The notes beneath the pieces are model-generated. The model was not told the origin of the DNA. It saw only the letters and a list, made by a program, of their open reading frames with translations, and searched no databases. Positions 34,667-43,552 of a stretch of 64,000 bases of DNA are shown here, piece by piece. The DNA comes from an uncultured Clostridiaceae bacterium (GTDB taxonomy: Bacteria > Bacillota > Clostridia > TANB77 > CAG-465): NCBI GenBank assembly GCA_947381905.1, contig CANCXL010000007.1, positions 1 through 64,000 on the forward strand, in the 5' to 3' direction. Position 1 is the stretch's first letter; each line of letters begins with the position of its first letter. Made by a program: the position numbers and the translations under genes.

Positions 34667-36310
34667 ATGAAAGAAAAAATTAAAATTAATTTTGAAGATG
34701 GTAGAGAAATTCTAGTACCATATAGAACAACAGCAATTGATGCAGTAAAAATGGTAGAAGATAATATAGATGATATACTAGCAGTAGTTGTAAATAATGA
34801 AGTTAAATTTCAACAATACGAACTAGTAAAAGATTCAGAAATTAGATTTGTTAAAATAGATACAGAAAATGGATATAGAGTATACTCTAAAAGTTTAAAA
34901 ATGGTGCTATATATGGCAATATCTGAACTTTATGGAAATATTGATGTAGATTTTCAAGCAACAATAAACAGAAACCAGTATTTTATAACACCAGATTTTG
35001 ATTTAACAGAACAAAAAATACAAGAAATAAAAGAAAAAATGAAGGAAATTGTAGATGCAAATTATCCTATAGAAAAGAAAGCAATGAGTGTAGCAGAAGC
35101 CGAAGAATATTACAAAGAATCTGGTGACATAGATAAGCTTCAAAACATGGCAAATAGAATAAAGTCATATACAAATGTATATTTTTGTAATGGATATTAT
35201 AATAATTTTTATGGCGTACTTGTACCTAAAACAGGATATTTAAAAACTTTTGATTTAATACCATTTAGAAGAGGTGCTCTTCTTGTAACAAAAGACAAAG
35301 ACGGAGAGCTTCCAGAAATAAGAGACTCTAAACTTATCGATTCAATAGAAGAATTCTATAGTTTCAAAAAGATATTAAATGTAGATAATATTGGTGGACT
35401 AAATGAAAAGATACTAAAAAATGATATGATAGATATGATTCAAGTATCTGAGGCAATTCATCAAAGAAAAATAGTTGAAATAGTTCAAGACATTGAACGT
35501 AAAAAAGAAATTAAGCTTGTTTTAATTGCAGGGCCATCATCATCTGGTAAGACAACATTTGCACAGCAACTAGGAGTACAATTAAGACTTACTGGATATA
35601 ATCCAATTACAATATCTATGGATAATTATTTTAAAGAAAGAGTAGATACTCCTATAGGTCCTGATGGTAAATATGATTTTGAAACAGTTGATGCATTAGA
35701 TATTGAACTATTTAATACACATATGGAAAAACTAATAAATGGAGAGACTGTGGAGTTACCTGAATTTGACTTTGTTGTTGGAACAAAGAAATATAATGGC
35801 AAAATGCTTACATTAAAAGAAAGAGATGTATTAGTAGTAGAAGGAATTCATGCATTAAATCCTATACTTACTAAATTTACACCTACTAAAAATAAATATA
35901 AAATATATATTGCACCAATTACAACATTAAACATTGATGGATATACTAAAGTATCATCTTCTGATACAAGATTTATAAGAAGGATGGTAAGAGATTTTGC
36001 AACTCGTGGTCATAGTGTAGAAAGAACATTTGAATTATGGGGAAATGTAAAAAAAGGCGAAGAAAAATATATATTCCCATATATAGAAGGTGTAAATAGT
36101 ATATTTAATTCTAGTATAATATATGAGCCAGCAGTAATGAAAACTTTTGCTCAACCATTATTATTACAACTAGATAAAAATAGCAAATATTATGCCGAGG
36201 CAAGAAGATTATATGAATATTTAAATAACTTCTTACCAATGGAAACATCAAATATACCAATTGACTCACTTATTAGAGAATTTATTGGTAATGGATGCTT
36301 TAATAGATAA
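34667..36310 (+). CDS. TGS/ThrRS-like N-terminal region fused to a uridine kinase-like P-loop domain
   Basis: A 547-residue protein. Residues 1-65 resemble a TGS domain (IKINFEDGREILVPYRTTAIDAVK). Residues 70-200 resemble the second additional (editing) domain of threonyl-tRNA synthetase but lack its HxxxH metal site: YSKSLKMVLYMA stands there. Residues 280-490 form a uridine kinase/phosphoribulokinase-type kinase with GPSSSGKTT, SMDNYF and VEGIHAL. This composite architecture is widespread in clostridia and generally labelled uridine kinase; activity on uridine is plausible but not certain. It lies 63 nt downstream of rho. Confidence 0.85.
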   Translation: MKEKIKINFEDGREILVPYRTTAIDAVKMVEDNIDDILAVVVNNEVKFQQYELVKDSEIRFVKIDTENGYRVYSKSLKMVLYMAISELYGNIDVDFQATINRNQYFITPDFDLTEQKIQEIKEKMKEIVDANYPIEKKAMSVAEAEEYYKESGDIDKLQNMANRIKSYTNVYFCNGYYNNFYGVLVPKTGYLKTFDLIPFRRGALLVTKDKDGELPEIRDSKLIDSIEEFYSFKKILNVDNIGGLNEKILKNDMIDMIQVSEAIHQRKIVEIVQDIERKKEIKLVLIAGPSSSGKTTFAQQLGVQLRLTGYNPITISMDNYFKERVDTPIGPDGKYDFETVDALDIELFNTHMEKLINGETVELPEFDFVVGTKKYNGKMLTLKERDVLVVEGIHALNPILTKFTPTKNKYKIYIAPITTLNIDGYTKVSSSDTRFIRRMVRDFATRGHSVERTFELWGNVKKGEEKYIFPYIEGVNSIFNSSIIYEPAVMKTFAQPLLLQLDKNSKYYAEARRLYEYLNNFLPMETSNIPIDSLIREFIGNGCFNR

Positions 36311-36325
36311 TAAAAAACTTAAGAT

Positions 36326-36358
36326 AGGTACTAGAAAAATATTTTAGTACCTTTTCTA
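36326..36358 (+). terminator. Terminator after the uridine kinase-like gene
   Basis: An 8-bp stem AGGTACTA/TAGTACCT with an 11-nt loop, followed by TTTTCT. Confidence 0.7.
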
Positions 36359-36381
36359 AACTAAATTTGAATGGAGGTAAA

Positions 36382-37077
36382 ATGGAACAAATACAAAATA
36401 TAATTTTAATAGTATTAAATAATCAGATATTTCAAATTGTGGTGAAACTTATTCTAATATCTATTCTTGCTGGAATAATAGGAATAGAAAGAGAACATTC
36501 AAGTAAACCTGCAGGATTTAGGACACACGTGCTTGTAGGAATTAGTGCTGTACTAGTTATGACTTGTGGTATAGAACTTGCAAGTAAATTCGGTAGTAAT
36601 GATCCATCAAGAATGCCTGCACAGCTTTTGTCTGGTATTGGCTTTATTGGAGCTGGAACAATTTTAAGTAATGGTTTTAAAGTTAAGGGCTTAACTACAG
36701 CATCTGGACTTCTTGCAATTACATGTATTGGACTGTGTGTAGGTGCTGGAATGTATGTATATGCAATTATTGCAACTCTTGTAGTATATATAATATTAAA
36801 ATATTCTTATGTTTTAAATTCAGATTTAGATCATATAACAGAGTATAAATTTAAAGTTCTAACTAATAATCCAAAAGAGATACTTGAAAGTTTAAATGTA
36901 ATAATATCTAGATATGATATTAATGTAACAAAACTTAAAATAGTAGAAGATGATGAAGATTTAGAATATAGTTATATATATTATGAATGTAAGATTTTGA
37001 CATCTTCTTTTGACAAAAATAAATTTATAACAGAATTTGCTAAAGTAGATAAAGTAAAGCAAGTTTTAGATGTATAA
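36382..37077 (+). CDS. MgtC/SapB family membrane protein
   Basis: A 231-residue protein with four to five helices and the MgtC signature GIIGIEREHSSKPAGFRTH, followed by LLSGIGFIGAGTIL and GLTTASGLLA. The C-terminal 80 residues form a soluble ACT-like domain. MgtC proteins affect magnesium homeostasis and ATP synthase activity. ATG 36382 is chosen because GGAGG (36373-36377) precedes it; the in-frame TTG at 36367 does not fit. Confidence 0.9.
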   Translation: MEQIQNIILIVLNNQIFQIVVKLILISILAGIIGIEREHSSKPAGFRTHVLVGISAVLVMTCGIELASKFGSNDPSRMPAQLLSGIGFIGAGTILSNGFKVKGLTTASGLLAITCIGLCVGAGMYVYAIIATLVVYIILKYSYVLNSDLDHITEYKFKVLTNNPKEILESLNVIISRYDINVTKLKIVEDDEDLEYSYIYYECKILTSSFDKNKFITEFAKVDKVKQVLDV

Positions 37078-37143
37078 TAAACATAAAAACAATAGTATAG
37101 ATTTTAATAGAAAAAATAAATTTTAAAAATATTAATTTTTTAC

Positions 37144-37172
37144 TTGCAAAACGATTTGATTTGATGTATAGT
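37144..37172 (+). promoter_or_regulatory. Promoter of the uraA-upp leader
   Basis: TTGCAA (37144-37149), a 17-nt spacer and TATAGT (37167-37172). Transcription should start near 37179, just before the small ORF. Confidence 0.7.
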
Positions 37173-37192
37173 ATTCATCAAGGGTGAGAAAA

Positions 37193-37330
37193 ATGTCTAA
37201 TAATAATTCTATGAAAATGATGAATATTGTTAAAAAAAGTAAACAATGTTTACTTTCAGTTTTTGCCCCATTAGTATCAGTATTTAATATTAAAAAATTA
37301 ATTATTATAAATTTCGTTAAAAACAGTTAA
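37193..37330 (+). CDS. Small ORF (45 residues) in the uraA-upp leader
   Basis: Begins [18 protein letters not shown] and continues into a hydrophobic stretch [13 protein letters not shown] and LIIINF with a basic end. AAGGGTGAG precedes ATG 37193 at good spacing, a 17-spaced promoter lies just upstream, and its stop codon is inside the left arm of a strong terminator. It could be a small membrane peptide, or a leader peptide whose translation controls the terminator and hence uraA-upp. No homologue can be claimed. Confidence 0.5.
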   Translation: MSNNNSMKMMNIVKKSKQCLLSVFAPLVSVFNIKKLIIINFVKNS

Positions 37331-37357
37331 TATATTTTATATTAACTGTTTTTTTAT
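37321..37357 (+). terminator. Terminator/attenuator directly upstream of uraA-upp
   Basis: A perfect 14-bp stem AAACAGTTAATATA/TATATTAACTGTTT with a 3-nt loop and T6. Only 26 nt separate it from the uraA-upp start, so expression needs read-through or antitermination. Confidence 0.9.
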
Positions 37358-37382
37358 ATATTTTTTGAGGAGGAGTTTTAAA

Positions 37383-39416
37383 ATGAAAGAGGCAAAATTA
37401 ACATTAGATGTTAATGAAAAACCACCAGTGCTAAAATGGATAATTTTAGCAATTCAACATGTATTTGCAATGTTTGGAGCAACAATACTTGTACCAATAC
37501 TTGTAAATGCAGCAGCAGGAGAAACAGTACTTACAATACCAGTTGCTCTTGTTACATCAGGAATAGGTACACTATTATATATTTTGTGTACAAAAGGAAA
37601 ATCGCCAGTATATCTTGGTAGTTCCTTTGCATTTATTACACCAATTGCAGTAGGAGCTGTAAAAGCAGGAATTGGTGGAGCAATGACAGGTATAATGCTT
37701 GTTGGTATAGTATATATAATAGTTTCATTAATAATTTGTTTAATTGGTAAGGAGTGGTTAAGTAAATTATTACCACCAATTGTAATAGGACCAATGATTA
37801 TGATAATAGGACTTGGACTTGCTCCAACTGCAATCTCAGAGATGGGCCTTGCATCAGACATACTAAACTGGAGAGAAGTTGTGGTTGCACTATTTACTTT
37901 CTTAGTTACTGCTGTAGTAATGCTTAGAGGAAAAGGATTTTTAAAAATTATACCTTTCTTAGTAGGTATGGTATCTGGATATATACTAGCTGTAGTACTA
38001 GGACTTGTAGATTTTAAACCAGTACTTGAAGCAGCATTTTTCAGCATGCCAGATTTTGTACTACCATTTATATCATATACTCCAACACTTGGAGCAGCTC
38101 TTACAATTGCACCAATTGCACTTGTAACAATAGCAGAACATATAGGCGATCATACAGCTTTAAGCACAATTATAGGTAAAGATTTATTAAAAGAACCAGG
38201 ATTAAATAGAACATTACTTGGAGATGGTGTGGCAACATTTGTAGCTGGACTTTTAGGTGGACCATCAAACACAACTTATGGAGAAAATACATCAGTTGTA
38301 GGTATGACAAAAATTGCATCAGTATGGGTAATAGGACTTGCAGCAATATTTGCAATATGTTTAGGATTTTTAGGAAAGTTTACTGCACTTGTATCTACAA
38401 TTCCTAATGCAGTACTTGGAGGAGTTGCATTACTTTTATATGGATTTATAGCAGTAAATGGACTTAAAGTATTAATTGAAAATAGAATGGATTTTTCTAA
38501 ATCAAGAAACGTAATTATAGCTTCAAGCATGCTTGTATTAGGTCTTGGAGGCGCTATGGTAAATGTTGGTACTGTAACAGTATCAGGAATGAGTCTTGCA
38601 GCACTTGTAGGAATACTTTTAAACTTATTCTTACCAAAAGATAAAGATGATAAAGAAGAAAAAGAGAATAAAACAGAAAATCTAGATATAAAAAATGATG
38701 AAATAAAATTAGTAGTAGAAGAGAATAAAAAAGATAAGAAAAATAAAAAGAATGCCAAAAACAGAAAACAAGAAAATGAAGAAAAAGTAGAAGAACTTGT
38801 AGTGCTAGATCATCCACTAGTAGAACATAAATTATCTATACTTAGAGACAAGAAAACTGGAACAAAAGAATTTAGAGAACTTGTTTCAGAACTTGGTATG
38901 TTACTTTGCTATGAAGCAATGAATGAAGCAGAACTTGATGATGTTCAAATCGAAACACCAATTCAAAAAATAACTGCAAAAAGACTAAACGAAGATAAAT
39001 ATGCATTTTTACCAATATTAAGAGCAGGAACAGGAATGCTTGATGGACTTATCAATGTTATACCAAATGCCAAAATTGGTCATATTGGAATGTATAGAAA
39101 CGAGGAGACTTTAGAACCAGTAAGATATTTCTTTAAAGTACCTTCAGATATTAAAAATAGGGAAGTATTAGTTTTAGATCCGATGCTTGCAACTGGAGGT
39201 TCAGGTTGCGATGCTATTGCACAATTAAAACAAGAAGGAGTTAAAAAGATTAAGTTCTTGTGCTTAATTGCTGCTCCAGAAGGTGTGGCAAGAATGCAAA
39301 AAGAACATCCAGATGTTAAAATATATACAGCAGCACTTGACGAAAAACTAAATGAAAATGGTTATATAGTACCAGGACTAGGAGACGCAGGAGATAGAAT
39401 ATTTGGAACTAAATAG
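37383..39416 (+). CDS. Fusion: uracil permease (UraA/NCS2) + uracil phosphoribosyltransferase (Upp)
   Basis: One 677-residue frame. Residues 1-425 form a complete NCS2 uracil:proton symporter with about 12-14 helices, [10 protein letters not shown], Glu252 in AEHIGDH and Glu301 in [11 protein letters not shown]; these correspond to the uracil/proton-binding glutamates of E. coli UraA. Residues 425-470 form a Lys/Glu-rich cytoplasmic linker. Residues 470-677 form a complete Upp: [13 protein letters not shown], the PRPP loop [14 protein letters not shown] with Asp599, and [13 protein letters not shown]. Import and conversion of uracil plus PRPP to UMP would therefore occur on one polypeptide at the inner membrane face. 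GAGGAGGAG precedes ATG 37383; no in-frame ATG with SD occurs at the junction. Separate upp and uraA genes are the norm. Confidence 0.95.
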   Translation: MKEAKLTLDVNEKPPVLKWIILAIQHVFAMFGATILVPILVNAAAGETVLTIPVALVTSGIGTLLYILCTKGKSPVYLGSSFAFITPIAVGAVKAGIGGAMTGIMLVGIVYIIVSLIICLIGKEWLSKLLPPIVIGPMIMIIGLGLAPTAISEMGLASDILNWREVVVALFTFLVTAVVMLRGKGFLKIIPFLVGMVSGYILAVVLGLVDFKPVLEAAFFSMPDFVLPFISYTPTLGAALTIAPIALVTIAEHIGDHTALSTIIGKDLLKEPGLNRTLLGDGVATFVAGLLGGPSNTTYGENTSVVGMTKIASVWVIGLAAIFAICLGFLGKFTALVSTIPNAVLGGVALLLYGFIAVNGLKVLIENRMDFSKSRNVIIASSMLVLGLGGAMVNVGTVTVSGMSLAALVGILLNLFLPKDKDDKEEKENKTENLDIKNDEIKLVVEENKKDKKNKKNAKNRKQENEEKVEELVVLDHPLVEHKLSILRDKKTGTKEFRELVSELGMLLCYEAMNEAELDDVQIETPIQKITAKRLNEDKYAFLPILRAGTGMLDGLINVIPNAKIGHIGMYRNEETLEPVRYFFKVPSDIKNREVLVLDPMLATGGSGCDAIAQLKQEGVKKIKFLCLIAAPEGVARMQKEHPDVKIYTAALDEKLNENGYIVPGLGDAGDRIFGTK

Positions 39417-39435
39417 AAAAATTTAAAATATAATT

Positions 39436-39480
39436 AGATACGATAAAATGGTTTTATGCACATTTTATTGTATCTTTTTT
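39436..39480 (+). terminator. Terminator after uraA-upp
   Basis: A 15-bp stem (39436-39450 with 39461-39475, one G-T pair) followed by T6. Confidence 0.88.
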
Positions 39481-39520
39481 ATTATAATATATAATTTAAA
39501 TATAAAAGTAGGAGGAAAAT

Positions 39521-40189
39521 ATGAAAAAAAGAATTTCAATAGTTTTATTAGTTTTTTTAGTAATTTTACTTGTATGCAGTCTTGCCATTTTTGGTAACAA
39601 ATATATAAAAATGAGAAATGATTTAAGTCAAGCAAATGCAAAAGTAGAGCAGTTAAGCAAAGAGGATGAGACAAAATTAGAAAATAAAGATAATGAACAA
39701 GAATTAAAAAAAGAAGAAAAGTTTAGTAATGTTGTATTTGATCCAGAAAAAATTGTAAATAAAGGTGAAGACAATTATTCAAACAATTTTTCAATTGGTG
39801 GTTATAGAGGGGATTTAACTATAAATGGTAATAAAGTAAGTCATAGTTTACGTATTAATTTCGAACCAGACAGAATTGAATATGAACACGAATTTGAAGA
39901 AATGGTTACAGATGTTGCAATGTCAAGCGTATATCCAGGAGCTTCAGAAGAATATGCTTTTGTTACAGAATCTGGAAAACTATATTATTATATGAATGTA
40001 ACGGGTGGAGATAATAGTAATAATTTTGTGGAAATAACACAGATATCTAATATAGTAAAAGTTGGCATTTCTACATATGATTCAGATTATTCTAACCCAG
40101 AAACTAGAAAAGGTTCTGTATTAGTCGCAATAGATAAAGATGGAAATTGCTACGATATAAGAAAATTATATTATGAATTAAAAAAATAA
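39521..40189 (+). CDS. Signal-anchored extracytoplasmic protein, unknown
   Basis: A 222-residue protein: basic MKKR start, hydrophobic helix (about residues 6-25), a Glu/Lys-rich coiled segment (35-70) and a beta-rich C-terminal domain containing YRGDLTINGNKVSHSLRINF and SVYPGASEEYAFVTESGKLYYYM. A Cys in the hydrophobic stretch (LLVCSL) is not a convincing lipobox. SD AGGAGGAAA. Single gene between two terminators. Confidence 0.6.
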   Translation: MKKRISIVLLVFLVILLVCSLAIFGNKYIKMRNDLSQANAKVEQLSKEDETKLENKDNEQELKKEEKFSNVVFDPEKIVNKGEDNYSNNFSIGGYRGDLTINGNKVSHSLRINFEPDRIEYEHEFEEMVTDVAMSSVYPGASEEYAFVTESGKLYYYMNVTGGDNSNNFVEITQISNIVKVGISTYDSDYSNPETRKGSVLVAIDKDGNCYDIRKLYYELKK

Positions 40190-40199
40190 TAATATATTA

Positions 40200-40228
40200 A
40201 AAAGTTAGGATTTTTTCCTAGCTTTTTG
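40200..40228 (+). terminator. Terminator after the 39521 gene
   Basis: Stem AAAAGTTAGGA/TCCTAGCTTTT with one G-T pair and a following T run. Confidence 0.75.
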
Positions 40229-40247
40229 TAATTTTTATTAATATATA

Positions 40248-40276
40248 TTGAAATTTTAGTAAAAATTTATTATTAT
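40248..40276 (+). promoter_or_regulatory. Promoter of the Bax inhibitor-like gene
   Basis: TTGAAA (40248-40253), a 17-nt spacer and TATTAT (40271-40276). Confidence 0.5.
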
Positions 40277-40305
40277 ATTAGTAATGGGATAAGGAGGAAA
40301 TTAAT

Positions 40306-40986
40306 ATGGATACAGAAGAAAATGTAATAAAAAGTCCTTCAAATTTAAATGAATGTTTAGTTCAAACATTTTTTAGAATGTTTTTAGGATTAATTGCAAC
40401 AGCTATAATTGCATTTTTAACATATAAAACAGATTTATATTTGACAATTGCATCAAGCATGTCATATTCTGTTCTTGCAATAATAGAAGTTGTAGTAGTA
40501 TTATTATTTTCATTGCTATTTAAAAAATTACCACCAATTGTAGTTTCTATATTGTACTACATATATGCGATAATAAATGGTGTTACTATGGGAGTAATAT
40601 TTGCAGTTTTTGATATTACTACTATATCTATTGCATTCTTTGTTACAGCATTTATGTTTGGTGCATTAGCACTTTATGGGTATAAAACTAAAAGAGATGT
40701 ATCAAAATTATCTACAATATTAATGGTTGGATTAATACTTGGACTTATTGTTTCAGTTATAAATCTAATTATTGGAAATACAATTGTAGATATTGTAATC
40801 GATTGGTTTATGTTAATACTATTTTGTGGTATTACAGCATACGATGTTCATAAAATTAAAAATATGGAAGAATATATTGAAGGCAATGAAGAAAAAATGT
40901 ATGTATATTTTGCAATGGACTTATATTTAGACTTTATTAATATATTTATAAGACTATTATCAATAATAGGAAGAAACAGAGACTAA
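40306..40986 (+). CDS. Bax inhibitor-1/YccA family membrane protein
   Basis: A 226-residue protein with seven predicted helices. The family C-terminus is clear: GITAYDVHKIK, then ALxxYLDFINIF-type AMDLYLDFINIFIRLL and a short IGRNRD end. Bacterial members resemble pH-sensitive calcium leak channels (YetJ). SD AAGGAGGAA. Monocistronic. Confidence 0.88.
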   Translation: MDTEENVIKSPSNLNECLVQTFFRMFLGLIATAIIAFLTYKTDLYLTIASSMSYSVLAIIEVVVVLLFSLLFKKLPPIVVSILYYIYAIINGVTMGVIFAVFDITTISIAFFVTAFMFGALALYGYKTKRDVSKLSTILMVGLILGLIVSVINLIIGNTIVDIVIDWFMLILFCGITAYDVHKIKNMEEYIEGNEEKMYVYFAMDLYLDFINIFIRLLSIIGRNRD

Positions 40987-40997
40987 TATAGTATATA

Positions 40998-41035
40998 AAT
41001 GGCAGAGATTTTATCTTTGCCATTTTCTATTTTTT
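40998..41035 (+). terminator. Terminator after the Bax inhibitor-like gene
   Basis: A 12-nt arm pair AATGGCAGAGAT/ATCTTTGCCATT with one G-T pair, followed by T-rich sequence. Confidence 0.8.
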
Positions 41036-41071
41036 TTATCCTATATTACATTATTAAATATACATAATAAC

Positions 41072-41100
41072 TTGAAAAATATACTGTTTTTTAGTATAAT
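41072..41100 (+). promoter_or_regulatory. Promoter, TAG-type, of the RNHCP gene
   Basis: ACTTGAAA with TTGAAA at 41072-41077, a 17-nt spacer ending in TAG, and TATAAT (41095-41100). Confidence 0.8.
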
Positions 41101-41121
41101 ATTTATATTGAGGTACAAAAA

Positions 41122-41439
41122 ATGTTTGTAAAGAATGATAACGAATTTATTTGTGTAAATTGTAACAGAAAAGTTGGAAAATTAAAATATACTTCAAGAG
41201 ATCATTGCAATTTCTGTTTGCACTCAATTCATATAGATATCACACCAGGAGATAGAGCAAATGATTGTTTAGGTTTGCTTATACCAATAAATGTAGTAGA
41301 GACATCTAAAAAAGGGAAAGTGATAGTATATAGATGCAAAAAATGTGGTGCTGAAGTAAAGAATATTGTTGCAACAGATGATGATATAGATACAATATAT
41401 AAAATTGTAGAAAATTATGCTAAAGGAGTTGTTAAATAA
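41122..41439 (+). CDS. RNHCP domain zinc-ribbon protein
   Basis: A 105-residue protein with two Cys pairs: CVNC near the N-terminus with HCNFC, and CKKC near residue 73. It has the family core RDHCNFCLHSIHID and PGDRANDCLGLLIPI; the name-giving RNHCP reads RDHCN here. It ends with the acidic DDDIDTIY. Function of the family is unknown; nucleic-acid binding is commonly supposed for such ribbons. Weak SD GAGG at 41110. Confidence 0.85.
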   Translation: MFVKNDNEFICVNCNRKVGKLKYTSRDHCNFCLHSIHIDITPGDRANDCLGLLIPINVVETSKKGKVIVYRCKKCGAEVKNIVATDDDIDTIYKIVENYAKGVVK

Positions 41440-41563
41440 TGGAATATAATAAGATGTTATATAGATATGTTGTAAGGAGACGTAGATGGGAGTAATCCCT
41501 AAAATATTTAAAATTTAATTATAAACTTAAACAAATTTATATAACGAAAGGAATAGATATAAA

Positions 41564-43285
41564 ATGGAAGAAATTAAACAAATTATAGCAAAAAGCATAT
41601 TTGATGCTTTAGATAATGATAATATAACAGTAGAAGAAATAGAGTCAAAGATTGAAACACCAAAAGATAAACAAAATGGAGATTTTGCGTATCCTTGCTT
41701 TAATTTAGCAAAGGTGCTTAAGAATTCTCCAGTAAATATTGCAAATAGCATTAAAGACAAAATTGTATTAGATGAAAAGATATCTAAAGTAGAAGTTGTA
41801 AACGGATTTTTAAACTTTTACTTAAATAGCGATAATATAGTAAATGATGTATTAAAAAGAATTGTAGATCAAAAAGAAAACTATGGTTCATCTGATGAAG
41901 GTAAAGGAATAAATATAATAGTTGAATACTCTTCACCAAATATTGCAAAGACTTTCCACTTGGGACATTTTAGAAATACAGTTTTAGGAAAAGCTTTATA
42001 TGATTTATATGAAACATTAGGATATAATGTAACTGGAATAAATCATTTAGGAGATTGGGGAAGACAATTTGGAATATTAATTGAGGGATATAATAGATTC
42101 AAAGACGAATATAACTTTGATGAAAATCCATTAGAAGCATTATCTGATATATATGTAAGAATTAATAAAATTGCAAAAGAAGATGAATCAGTTATAGATA
42201 AAGCTCGTGAAAATTTTAAAAAGCTTGAGCAAGGAGATGAAGAGCTTTTAAAATTATGGCAATATTTTAGAGATGTATCTTTAAAAGAATATAATAGAAT
42301 ATATACCCTTCTTGGAAGTAAATTTGATTCATATAATGGAGAAGCCTTCTACAATGATAAAATGCCAGAAGTAGTAGAAATACTAGATAAAAAAGGTGCT
42401 CTAAAAGATAGTCAAGGAGCAAAAGTAGTAGATGTAGGAGATAATATGCCACCATGTATCGTTTTAAAATCTGATGGTTCTACTATTTATGCTACTCGTG
42501 ATCTCGCAGCAATACTTTATAGGGCAAGAACATATGATTTTACTAAATGTATTTATATTACAGCTACAGAACAAATACTTCATTTTAAACAAGTATTTGA
42601 AGCTGCAAAGCATTTAGTTGATGAAAAATACCAAAAAGGACTTGTACATGTGTCTTATGGTATGATTAGATTAAAAACTGGTAAAATGTCTACACGTGAA
42701 GGAAATGTTATTTATATAAACGATTTAATAAATGATGCTATTAGTAAATCTAAAGAAATAATGCTTGCTAAAAATCCAAACCTTGAAAATATAGATGATG
42801 TATCTAAAAAGATTGGTATTGGAGCTTTAATATTTAACTATCTAAAGAGTGGCAAAAATAAAGATATTATTTTTGATTTAGATGATACATTAAGATTTGA
42901 TGGGGAGACAGGACCATATATTCAATATACATATGTAAGAACTAAATCTATACTTGAGAAAGTAGGATTTAATATAGATAAAATAGATATAGATAATGTA
43001 GACTATTCTAAACTTAAAGAAAAACAAGAAGTAGAGTTAATAAAGGAACTTGAAAAATTTGGAAAAGTTATTAAAAGAGCCGCAGAAGAATATGAACCAT
43101 CTATTCTTGCAAGATATTTAATTGATGTAGCAACAGCTTTTTCAAGATTTTATAATGAATGTAGTGTTGCAAATTTAGAGGACGAAAAACTTAAAGAGGC
43201 AAGATGTGTTTTAGTATATGCAACATCAATTGTAATAAAAAAAGGTTTATCAATACTTGGTATAGAGTGTCCAGAAAAAATGTAA
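41564..43285 (+). CDS. argS: Arginyl-tRNA synthetase
   Basis: A 573-residue class I enzyme charging tRNA(Arg). N-terminal Add-1 domain with NGDFAYPCFNLAK; the HIGH motif appears as FHLGHFRNT; GDWGRQFG is present; the KMSKS equivalent is GKMSTREGNVI; and the C-terminal DALR domain contains YEPSILARYLIDVATAFSRFYN. No T-box leader was found. SD GAAAGGAAT. Confidence 0.97.
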   Translation: MEEIKQIIAKSIFDALDNDNITVEEIESKIETPKDKQNGDFAYPCFNLAKVLKNSPVNIANSIKDKIVLDEKISKVEVVNGFLNFYLNSDNIVNDVLKRIVDQKENYGSSDEGKGINIIVEYSSPNIAKTFHLGHFRNTVLGKALYDLYETLGYNVTGINHLGDWGRQFGILIEGYNRFKDEYNFDENPLEALSDIYVRINKIAKEDESVIDKARENFKKLEQGDEELLKLWQYFRDVSLKEYNRIYTLLGSKFDSYNGEAFYNDKMPEVVEILDKKGALKDSQGAKVVDVGDNMPPCIVLKSDGSTIYATRDLAAILYRARTYDFTKCIYITATEQILHFKQVFEAAKHLVDEKYQKGLVHVSYGMIRLKTGKMSTREGNVIYINDLINDAISKSKEIMLAKNPNLENIDDVSKKIGIGALIFNYLKSGKNKDIIFDLDDTLRFDGETGPYIQYTYVRTKSILEKVGFNIDKIDIDNVDYSKLKEKQEVELIKELEKFGKVIKRAAEEYEPSILARYLIDVATAFSRFYNECSVANLEDEKLKEARCVLVYATSIVIKKGLSILGIECPEKM

Positions 43286-43289
43286 AAAT

Positions 43290-43326
43290 AAAAAGTACAT
43301 ATTATTTTTAATATGTACTTTTTATT
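43290..43326 (+). terminator. Terminator after argS
   Basis: A perfect 15-bp stem AAAAAGTACATATTA/TAATATGTACTTTTT with a TTTT loop. Confidence 0.88.
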
Positions 43327-43369
43327 TATTATTATATTTTACTAAAATATACATAAAATAAGTAAAAAA

Positions 43370-43421
43370 GCAACCGATTATTTACAAAATACAACTAAAA
43401 ATTGGTAGAATGCAACCGATT
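43370..43421 (+). repeat. Direct repeat GCAACCGATT upstream of the glycosyltransferase
   Basis: Two identical 10-mers at 43370-43379 and 43412-43421, exactly 42 bp apart (four helical turns). An AATTGGT between them can pair with the second ACCGATT in RNA. A GTCAC-N6-GTCAC repeat follows at about 43467-43482. Together this suggests an operator region for the glycosyltransferase/TVP38 unit. Confidence 0.45.
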
Positions 43422-43552
43422 GATTATCTATAATTATTTGTAAAGAGATACATTAAATACAAAAAAGTCACTTATTTGTCACAAGAGTTAATATATAATT
43501 TTATTAATCTAATTGCAAATTAAGGTTTATATCTCGAGGAGGAAAAAAATAT

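Noticed and set aside
38700-38830. A separate upp start inside the permease-upp frame
   Set aside because: No in-frame ATG, GTG or TTG with an SD lies in the linker, and the ATG seen at about 38778 is out of frame.
41440-41563. T-box or tRNA-like element before argS
   Set aside because: No T-box core sequence and no terminator/antiterminator pair; only a 10-codon ORF without support.
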